From positions 15,320,001-15,384,000 of the forward strand of contig CM042032.1 in NCBI GenBank assembly GCA_023525975.1: DNA of 64,000 nt, given 5' to 3'. This DNA comes from Smallanthus sonchifolius (Eukaryota; Streptophyta; Magnoliopsida; Asterales; Asteraceae). Of the stretch, positions 55,355 through 64,000 are shown piece after piece; position 1 is the first letter of the stretch, and every line of letters starts with the position of its first letter. The notes beneath the pieces are model-generated. The model saw nothing but the letters and a program-made list of their open reading frames with translations. It did not search any database and was not told the origin of the DNA. The translations under genes and the position numbers were made by a program.

Positions 55355-58300
55355 CTATGCATCTTTAGCTTCCATCTTCTTCTTATAGTCAAGGCAGAAC
55401 TTGATCACCTTGTCATATTTAGAAGCAAGGAATTTCGTCCACTCGTCAGTATGCATGCAATACCTGTCTGCTAGTGCCTCCAGATCTTTCACAGAGAAGT
55501 TAATGAAGCAGACTTCATCAAATACTCTGATTAGTTCCCTCGGCACTAAGCATCCACTTTCTGACCTCACATTTCCAATCACCATAGCCTTGCCCGTCTT
55601 TGGATCTACGTACCAGTACCACATGTCACCAAGAATATCTTGAGATAACTTGCTCAGGGGAATCTTAGTTTCACATAGCACTGGCTTGTATACCAATTTC
55701 TTTAAGAATTTCTTAGTCACAGGATGTCTTGCTGTCTTATCCTTGACTCTCTTGGGCACTTGAGGCTTGAACACTTCGAACTTCCCAGATCTTGCTTCCC
55801 GCTGTAGAACCACCCACAAACCCATCGCCACTGCATGATTAGAATGACCCAGCAGCTCTCGGTTTGCTAGGTTCACAAGGTCGTATTTGGGTAAGGAGTT
55901 GAACGCTTCTCTGGTTGGTTTCAAGTATTGAACCCCGACAGATCTTTTGATTGCGAACAACTGCTTATCCTCCTCGAACATTTCAGCCAAGATCATCCCT
56001 GTTGCCCCTTGTTTGTCTATGATAGACGTCTTCTGCCAAACAGGAGCTGGACCCTTAGATGAAGTAGAAGGCATATCTTTTTCTTTTGGTGCCTCCGGAT
56101 CCACAGGTGTAGGGTTAACTGGGGAGGCTTCAATCGAGGCTTCCACATTACTAGCATGCTTGACTGAACCTGTGTCGAGCTGAGCTTCGAAGGATGGAAA
56201 TTCAAAGATCTCTCCATCTTCTATCTCGTACTCTCCTTCCCCGTCACCCTTGGGAACTTCTATCACTACATCCTCATCATCTTCATCCCAATCATCAGCA
56301 GAGTTGATCTCTCCTTCTTCTAGATTAAAGAGAGCATCAATCGGTGCTTCCTTGGAATAGTCAGGCTCTAGGTATAAGATCTCATCATCAGATAGATCCT
56401 TAAGAACATCAGCCACTGACTTTCCTTTGTCACCACCACCAGAGGTATCACCACCCTCTTGATGAGTAGACTCCCCCTGAGCCATTGGAATAGCAGAGAT
56501 GGGCACAATTGTTGATGATGCTATGAACTCGCCACAGGATGTCTTGCTGTGTGCTCACCTCCACTAGGACCGGCTTCGGGATCCTTGTCTGTGTCGTCAT
56601 CCTTAGTCAAGTCAACAGGATGACAAGCCTCATCACCAGTAGTTTTCTCCTTCTCCTTATCTTTCTCCCCCTAGGCATCAAGCTTCTTGGTCAGATCGGC
56701 AATTAGTTTGACCATCAGCTCATGCTCTTTCTGTTGAGTATCAATCCTCAGCTCTAGAGATGACCTGTGACCCAGAATCATTTCATCTGTCCTGATTAGA
56801 AGCTCATTCTGGGCCATGACGTTCTTCAGTCTTTCTTCAATCCCCGTTCTCTGGCTTCTTAGAATCCTAACTTCATCCACCAATGAATTAATCTGTGCTT
56901 GTTGAGCGTCAGATTCCTCCTTTGACTTTCGAATAGTTTCCAATAATCCAGCAACTTGGGTTTCCAGAACATCTATCCTTGCATCATTAGGATCAGGATG
57001 TTTGGATGATGACGCTTCGGCATTGTGAATTGGGGAGGAGAAGATGGTGTCGAAGTCAAACCCTTGAGTAAATTCCCCATAGTTGAAGGGTTGACTTAGA
57101 GGTTCAATGGTGGTTGTTGGGATTACGGATGTGATCACGGTTGTAGGTGTTATGGAAGGGGTGATGGTGACTGACTCCGTGAGAATTGGAGTAGTCACCG
57201 CCACCTAGGCAGATGTGATAGGGAGGCTCACTATCACAGGAACCTCCTCTGTGATTGAAGTGACTGCCATGTCAGGTTGTACCTGTGGCCTCTTCCGTCT
57301 TCGGTATAACTGCTGTGAAGGTGGGGTGGAAGCTGAGTCAGAACTCGCAGCTGAAACTTGTACTTGCTGCTGAGGACTCACCACCACCTCACTAGGAATA
57401 GGTTGTTGCTGCCCATCCCCCCCGTTCTTATGAATGCTTTCACGTCGTTGTCTCTGTATAGCAGCGTCAGAATCAGAATCTGGCTCATATTCGCTACTTG
57501 AAGCTTGTCGCTTTCTCTTTGAGGACGACTCAGGTAGGGTTACCCTTGTCGTTCTCCTTGGGTGTGCCTGAGATGGTGCATCATCGGAATCAGAAGAATC
57601 AGACTCAGTCTCTTCCGAGTCGGATCCCTCAGCACCATCATGTCCTCCTTCTTCGTCTCTATTATCATACGATCCATCTTCACTTTTATCTTCCTCTTCT
57701 TGTTGTTGTTGTTGTTCATCTGAATGCTCACTCAATTCTGGCTCTGAATCGTGAATATACCATCTCTAGTCACCTGGTGCCACGTACGCTTCATTTATAA
57801 GGTGGCCAAAGAGTGATGTGTGCTCATGGGTAGGATCTACACTGCCTGGCTTAAGGAATTGTGCGAACACCCTCTTGTCCACCCTTTTCACTTGCAATCT
57901 CTCCCCTGTAGCAGGTACGTTTGGCAACGCATCATTTATCAGAAGTTGCACAAACCAAGGGTATAATAAGAACCTGAACCTCTCAACTGTGTTGATATGG
58001 TCATTGATGGCTTTGAAGATGTAGCGTGAGAAGTTGTAGCCCTTATTGAGATATAAGCCAACCATGGCTGCAACAAGGTCATGACCCATGGCATCCTTTC
58101 CAGCTTTTCTTGAGGAGATGCACATGATCATGACGTGGGCCAAATAGCTCCATTGGTCAAGCACCCACATTTTCTTATACGAAGCATAGTCTCTCGCCCC
58201 GACATATCCCATTCTTTGCCTCCAACAGCCATCAACAAAGTAGTCTGGATAGGCTGTCGGGTCGGTCGAGAGATCTCGGAATTGCAGGACCCTTCTAATT

Positions 58301-58557
58301 GTATCTTCAGAGAAGGTGATGTCATGACCAGCCACGGTAGCCCTTATAACATTGGGGGTTACCGTGCAATCATGCTCCGCCGTCTCCCAAAATTGCTCCA
58401 AATAAGGTCTTGAAACGATCGGGTCTGCAGAAATAGCGTAGCTGATTCTTGAACGGTTCAAGAAATCAACTATCTCGCGATACTAAAGCACTGCACCCTT
58501 CCATTCCGGTTGAGTATTAGCTAACAGGTTGATTTCGTTAGTAAACGCCCGAGCCAT
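55355..58557 (-). pseudogene. Element-C downstream (env-position) ORF, broken
   Basis: The ATG at 58557 begins MARAFTNEI, as in Copia-A, and the homology is collinear to KKMEAKDA near 55355 (about 3.2 kb). The N-terminal module is clear: DFLNRSRISYAISADP, EQFWETAEHDCTV, MGYVGARDYASY, SSRKAGKDAMGHD, NKGYNFSRYIF and LLYPWFVQLL. An acidic Ser/Asp/Glu stretch with QQQQQ follows. The C-terminal module has DILGDMWYWYVDPKTGKAM, INFSVKDLEAL and HTDEW. Stops at about 58484, 57766, 57205 and 56671 sit where Copia-A has sense codons, and a frameshift lies near 56510-56560. Confidence 0.82.
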
Positions 58558-60297
58558 AATATGCAAAGACACACAAAAACGTAATCAGAACAACAAGTTT
58601 CGTTGGAAATGAATAAACATGACTTAGTATAGCAGTTCTTCTTTGAACTGAATTTCTAGACTTAGAAAAAAAAATTTTCAAGTGTTGGTCCTGCGTACTT
58701 AGCAAGTACGCAGGAATTTCCACTTGCGTACTTAACAAGTACGCAAGAATTACTTCTTGCGCACTTGCTAAGTGCGCAAGAGCCATAATTGTTCAAAATT
58801 CCAGAAGTTTAAAGATTCAACTGAAGTTCAAATAACGGGTATATTAGGTCACCACAAGGTCGGAATCTATGATTCTAGCCTATGGGACCAACATCTACAC
58901 CAAACACTTGCTGCATTCGGTTAATTTTGACCTAAAAGACCACCCAGATGAGTCGATGGTCAATCGAGGGTCTAATGGCAAAATCACGGACGAAATGGAC
59001 TGATTAAGGGTCGATTACAGATTCTAATCAAGTTTTAACTATAAGGTTTTACCCAAACAACCCAAAATTTGACTAAAAAGCTCGAATTAAACCCTAAGTT
59101 TTTAAAATTCAAATCGGTCTAAAATCACGAATACACGGATGGATTCCCTCTAGATTCTCACCAAATGATTGTTACACGATGATGATACTAGAGATGGGAC
59201 GAGAAATCGGTTAGGAACACTCGAATTTTTGAGTAAAATTGAAGAGGGAAAATGAACAGGCGACTGAGAATTTGAATGTTGTAAAATCTGAAAATTTTTC
59301 TAAGTCCTGTATTTATACCCAACACAAAAAGGTCGTGTGTACTTGCTAAGTGCGCAAGACATAACTCATGTGTACTTACAAGTGATCAAGGCTTAACTCT
59401 TGCGTACTTGTTAAGTACGCAGGGCTTACTTCATGCGCACTTGTCAAGTACGCAGTAACCCTTAAGTGCGCAAACTTTCAACTCAAATTATGAAGATTTT
59501 CAAGTCAAATAACGAACAAGATAAAAATATTCAATCAGGTGGATTCAAATACAATTCAGGAAGCTTAAACACAAATATTTTTGACTTTTCTGAATAAGAT
59601 TTAACTATACACAAACTTAAAATCTTTTTGATCTTTTCTTGATAGAAATATACAAGCATTTACACAAACTATTTTTGATCAAAGACACGAGCAGTGGATC
59701 ATATCAGACTAACTTATAGTAAAAATGATACAATATAAACATCAAAGAATATGGGATCATGTCATGGATTACTATTTATTCATATGTAATAAGCACATAA
59801 ACAAGTAATTCAAGTTGACAATATTATAAGATTTGAAACTATAAGCGTCTTTGCATCACGTTCTTGTGTATTAAGGTATTAATTATAAAATATACAACCT
59901 GTACCCCACTGATATACTATAGCAATGTAAATTGCACTATCTCAAGGCATCTAAGATTTTCCCAATGATTTTCTAAATTTTCAGAATGAAGCTACATAAA
60001 TTAGCATAGGAAAAAATCAAGCAGAATCCATAAGGATTATCAGGAATCATAAGATTCAGAATCGAGTGATTCATTTATCTTGGTTTCATTTGATTTTCTT
60101 CATTGAATATCGGTATGATGATTCAGGATAATGAGTATGATGTTTGAATAAGGTAAGGGAATCCAACTTTTATCTGGATTTGATTTCAATGAATCAGGAG
60201 TGATTCAAGGGTGAATACATGCTCAACGGTTAATGTAGAGACATGTCTTGATTCAATCTCTCATTGCATACTTGTGAGTATGGGCAGTGAGATGAAT
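58558..60297 (-). promoter_or_regulatory. Element-C spacer with promoter-like and intron-like signals
   Basis: Mirrors Copia-A 37315-39066. In minus-strand order: conserved AT-rich spacer, palindrome array 1 (about 59465-59335), TATAAATA (59317-59310), ACTTAGAAAAATTTTC, leader, the donor-like TTTG/GTGAGAATC (GT at 59161), array 2 (about 58790-58685) and an acceptor region in which Copia-A's CTGCAG is TTTGCAT (58561-58563), so the acceptor is lost in this copy. Confidence 0.55.
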
Positions 60298-60750
60298 TAT
60301 AGGTCCTCATGGCACTTCTACAGATCGTTCTCATGATAAGACGTGTCGTTAACTCGGAGTGTGGAATCCAACGAATCAACGATTGCATTCATAAAAGACA
60401 ATAAAGACAATCATGTAAATAAACTTCATGCTTGTATTTCAATTCACAATAGAGTTTACAGACTCAATCTATCATTCACTGTTAGATCTCTGTTCTTGAT
60501 CACCCACTCAAACTGAGTCTGTAAACATCTATAAATAGACTATTGACCTGCATTAGGCGAACTTAACAAGTTCGCCTCTAACAGACTAAGCGAACTTAAC
60601 AAGTTCACCTCTATTAGACTAGGCGAACTTAACAAGTTCGCCTCTAGCAACTTGTATAAAAACACTTAGAACATTAATACATACAAAAACTTAAAGACAT
60701 AAGATCTAAACTATTACAAAGGTTTTGTCATTACAAACTATGTCCTAACA
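60298..60750 (-). repeat. Element-D 3' LTR
   Basis: 453 bp, minus strand TGTTAGGAC to GACCTATA. It has three palindromes GGCGAACTTAACAAGTTCGCC (about 60555, 60588, 60621; period 33 bp), upstream of a TATTTATA motif (60530-60537). The polypurine tract TCAAGGGGGAGTC adjoins at 60751-60763. Confidence 0.85.
60555..60643 (-). repeat. Palindrome array in element-D U3
   Basis: Three copies; the stem has an A-T pair where Copia-A has T-A or C-G, with the same loop and the same 33 bp period. Confidence 0.85.
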
Positions 60751-60791
60751 GACTCCCCCTTGACAATAGCTTGATCTTCAGTCTTCTGTCT

Positions 60792-63700
60792 TCATGATGA
60801 GCTCTTCCAATTATCTGGCAATCTGCTTCCTGCATGCACTCCATATCTTCTACATATCTCCAATACTCGTTTGTACTGCAAACCTTGTTCTTTCCATTCA
60901 TCAGTGAACATGATTTCATTCTTTCTCAGCGTTCTCTGATCTTTCTTTGAAAAATTGATAAGATTCATTGCATCATAGAAACATACAATGACCTTGTTTT
61001 CTTTGTCTTCAATCCTTGCTTCACCAGTATTAACATCAACATACCACCATTTCATATTCCCAAGGAAATCTTGACGAATCTTCTTCAATGGTATCCTGTG
61101 TATAGCACGTACTGGTCTGAATTTGTACTTCCAGGTTACTTTCCCAGTCTTGTGATCTGTGTTCTTCACTCTCTTTCCTCTTTGAGGCTTTAGCCTTTCA
61201 TACTTTCCCGAACTACCTTATCTTTTGATCAGATTTCCTATCACATCAGCTAATCCATTCTTGGCTCTATTAATAAGTGGCTTTGAAGATGGACCATTCA
61301 TTTCACACCTTGGCAAGGTATTGAAATACTTGATCCTGGGCTTTAAGTACTGAACACCGTCAGATCTTTTAATAGCAAAAAGTTTTATGTCATTGTCATA
61401 AAACCAACTTATATTTCTTCCTACACACCTCTCTTTATTCACATAGTTTTCTTTCTGAGCAGGTTGTGCTTGAGACTTGGGTAGCACCTTCATTCAGCTA
61501 TTAGCAACTTCTCTCCACTGTTCTCTGGTCATACCTGTATTTCTGTACATCACAGGTTCTTCATTCACTTTTGGAGACTCAGTGTGAGTAGCATTAGCTT
61601 CAGCATCTGTATTGGATTGAATATTCTCTTCATCAGTATCAATCTTAGAATCAGCAGTATCTTCAGGCAGTATGATGTCTTCAAAAACGTCCATAGAATC
61701 TGTTACTCCTTGATAATTAAACTCAGGAATAACATCATCTTGGATGAAGTTATATTGAACATTAAGACCATCACAGCCTTCATAAATCACTTTGTCTTGA
61801 CTTTTCTCAATCTCTATCTCCACTATCTCCCCTTCTTCTATTTTAGTATCTGACACATCATCTTCTATGTCATTGAATAATTCATCTATGTCATCAAGAC
61901 ATGCTATCTTTTCAGCTTCTTCCTCCTCAGACTCAGCAAAGAACTCCAATAATAAGATTTCTTCGTCATTAACTCCAGAAGTATCGCTGTTTCCATCAAT
62001 TGATTGTGATGTCGACTCCCCTTGAACTTTAGAAATAGGATCAACGTCAGCGTATTGACCATCACCCTCAATATTACACGAAGGATCATTGTCTTCATCA
62101 TCATGTCGCTGAATAGACTCAGTATGGCATTCATCACGTATCCTTAACTCCCCCTGAGCGTCAAGACGCTCAACAAGCTTGGATACTAATGCTTGCATAG
62201 CAGCAATCTGCTTAGCTTGAGTCTGGATCACCAGCTGTCGTTGAGTATCAGTAGATACAAGAGTATCCACCTGAGTTTGTAATGCGAGCACTTGCGATTC
62301 AAGGAAAGTAATCCTTTCAGAATCAGAAGGCTTAGACGGACCAGCTGACGATTGAGGAACGAAAGTACTGGGAGTAGGAATCACTGGAGGAACAGGAGTG
62401 TGAATAGGAGATTGTTCCTTAGAACTTGGAGGTGTGACAATCAAGGAAGCAACAAAAGTAGCATCCTCCACACCTTGAGAAGATTGGGCAGCAGCAATTG
62501 AAGCAGTCATAAGCTTTGGAGCTTTAGGATCCGGATTAAAATCACTATCCGAACTCTCATCTATTAACATTCTTTTACCAAGTACTGATCCGGAAGGAGG
62601 ATCCCGAACAGACTTTCGTCATTATCTTCTAGCTGTAGATTTAAGGCGTTTGCCAGCATGAGCCAAAGGTATATGAGCCAATCGTTCATAATGACCTCAA
62701 GAGAAATCTCTACACTCATCAGAATCGGTATCTTCAGTAATAGGTAGGATTGTATCACTTGAGCTAGAACTCGACTCATTCTCAGTCACCACATTCCCTT
62801 CAGCTTCATGAATGGGCGAGTTCACAGTATCATCAACAAAGTCATCCATATTCATTCCTAGATCTTGTTCATTTTCATGAACGACCTCTTCTAGAACAGG
62901 CTCATTAACAGGTATATCAACCTGAGCTTGTGGAATTGGAACTTGTTCTGGAATAGGAATTTGTTGTTAGTGTGGTTGTTGTTGTTGTACGGGAACTTGT
63001 ACTAGTGGAATAGGTTGTTGTTGTTGTTGAATATTTTGACCTTGAACTTGAGCTAATTCATTAGGATGAAACTAGCTATCATTTGGTGGTTCAACATAAT
63101 CAGGATTGATTAAGTGACCAAACAATGGAGCATTTACTGAAATCAACGCTTGATTATGTTGTTTCACCTTAGTGCAATCCGTAAAGATACGCTTAGACAT
63201 CGGCGTCAAAGTCAATCTAATCGAATGTTGTGGGAGATCAGGAAGAATATGATTTAGAATCATCTGGATAAATCCTGGATACATCAAAAATCCTTGACCT
63301 TCAGCAGGAGTAATTTGCATGACCATCTCCCTATAGATATATCTTGCAAAATTGAAGCGTTTGTTCAACGTCAAAGCTACCATTGCAGCTTGTAAAGCAG
63401 TTTTTAACCCATCAGTACCAGCTTTACGCGGAGAGAGACACTGAATAATCACGTGCATGAAGTATCTCCATTCACCCACTAATCCACCTTTACGGGCCTG
63501 AGTATCATTTGGGCGTCCACGGTAACCCATTCTTTGAAAGCATCCCATGATCAAAGGATTAGGATAGGAGATAGGATCTTCAGCAGCACCACCTAATGCA
63601 AGAGTTGCATGAATAGTGTCTTCAGATATAGCAATCTCAGTATTGTTGACTGTGGCACGAAGAACGTGAGGTTCTACGTCAGTGTCTGAATGTACGGTGT

Positions 63701-63869
63701 CCCAGAACTGTTGAATATACACCAGACTGATGTATGGATCAGCAGATAAGGCAACACGTAGTCGTGAGCGATTCAGAAATCCTATAATTCCTTGAAAGTG
63801 TATGGCCTCTGACATGTTAGGATCTAACAATGCCACCTGGTTGTGCTTGTATTCGACTCGACGAGCCAT
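60792..63869 (-). pseudogene. Element-D downstream (env-position) ORF, broken
   Basis: The ATG at 63869 (MARRVEYKHNQ) follows directly on TTTTTCAG. The N-terminal module runs through 63072: FLNRSRLRVALSADP, QQFWDTVHSDTDV, SEDTIHATLALGG, RMGYRGRPND, WRYFMHVIIQCLSPRKAG, NKRFNFARYIY and FLMYPGFIQMIL. A TAG then precedes a Gln-rich segment (runs of Q near 62950-63030) and an acidic Ser-rich stretch. 62570-61494 is open and includes a coiled-coil-like zone. The C-terminal module has LFAIKRSDGVQYLKP, FLGNMKWWYVDVNTGEARI, INFSKKDQRTL and FTDEW, ending at 60792. Further stops fall near 62960, 61495 and 61216. It is diverged from A and C but homologous throughout. Confidence 0.8.
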
Positions 63870-64000
63870 CTGAAAAATATTTGGACAACAAACACATATT
63901 AGACATATAACAAAACACAAACAATATGAACAACAAAATTTGAAACAAAAAACAAAACAAAAAAAAAATTTTAAAAATTAAAAAAATTCAAACACAAAAA
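63870..64000 (-). promoter_or_regulatory. Candidate 3' splice region before element-D ORF
   Basis: On the minus strand the 130 bases before the ATG are extremely T-rich and end ATATTTTTCAG (CAG at 63872-63870), directly adjoining the ATG. This is the textbook form of a plant intron 3' end. The donor would be beyond the window. Confidence 0.5.

Larger units (their letters stand above)
54733..64000 (-). mobile_element. Element C: Copia-A family member, interrupted by D and cut by the window edge
   Basis: Minus strand. The 3' LTR is at 54733-55281, the downstream ORF at 55355-58557 and the spacer at 58558-60297, all collinear with Copia-A in reverse. At 60297 the match to Copia-A (about 37315) stops and the LTR of element D begins. 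The pol region and 5' LTR would lie beyond the window. Confidence 0.82.
60298..64000 (-). mobile_element. Element D: related Copia element, cut by the window edge
   Basis: Minus strand. The 3' LTR is 60298-60750, then a polypurine tract and a downstream ORF homologous to those of A and C, up to its start at 63869. The rest lies beyond the window. The left flank TGAAT (60293-60297) would be the target duplication if D inserted into C. The LTR end is CTATA rather than CTACA. Confidence 0.8.

Overview
This window is plant nuclear DNA made almost entirely of nested LTR retrotransposons. I see no host gene. The chromovirus Gypsy polyproteins, the Sirevirus-like Copia elements with an extra ORF after pol, and the initiator-Met tRNA primer sites all point to a eudicot. 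The extra ORF recalls Asteraceae retroelement proteins, but that family call is only an impression.

Layout, oldest layer first. Gypsy-1 (minus strand, chromovirus) runs from before base 1 to 54380. Its 3' LTR (1-1243) holds a solo LTR of the element-B family (269-1008, target duplication TGTTG). Its 5' LTR (6216-54380) is split by Copia-A (6370-42838, duplication AAACA) and by element B (43989-53376, duplication ATGTA). Copia-A's gag is split by Gypsy-2 (7591-30444, duplication AACGA). Gypsy-2's 3' LTR is split by Gypsy-3 (16421-29778, duplication ATACG), itself an LTR-internal-LTR-internal-LTR tandem with a deletion. That makes four layers. Removing the insertions restores equal LTR lengths: 2272 and 2272 bp for Gypsy-2, 542 and 542 bp for Copia-A. 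Right of 54380, after 350 bp of unassigned AT-rich DNA, comes element C (minus, Copia-A family, 3' LTR at 54733). Element D (minus, related Copia) interrupts C at 60298 and runs off the window.

Copia-A carries gag, protease, integrase, RT, RNase H, a 2.2 kb spacer and a further ORF of about 3.2 kb. Homologous ORFs lie at the same 3' position in C, D and B. They occupy the place of the Sirevirus env-like ORF. Each has a conserved N-terminal module of about 230 residues and an acidic, low-complexity or coiled-coil middle. A, C and D also share a conserved C-terminal module. All copies here are broken by stops or frameshifts.

The most interesting signal is upstream of that ORF. The same palindrome array that precedes the TATA box in the Copia-A and C LTRs is repeated in the spacer, again followed by a TATA box. 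A CT-rich leader, a conserved GGTGAGA donor-like site and a splice-acceptor-like CAG at the start codon follow. Element B repeats the idea with its own LTR words and no obvious intron. This suggests that the downstream ORF has its own promoter and leader intron, rather than the stop-codon read-through known for soybean SIRE1. Other points of note are element B's lack of pol, a tRNA-like pol III box pair in the Gypsy-3 LTR, and hairpin arrays in the LTRs of unrelated superfamilies.
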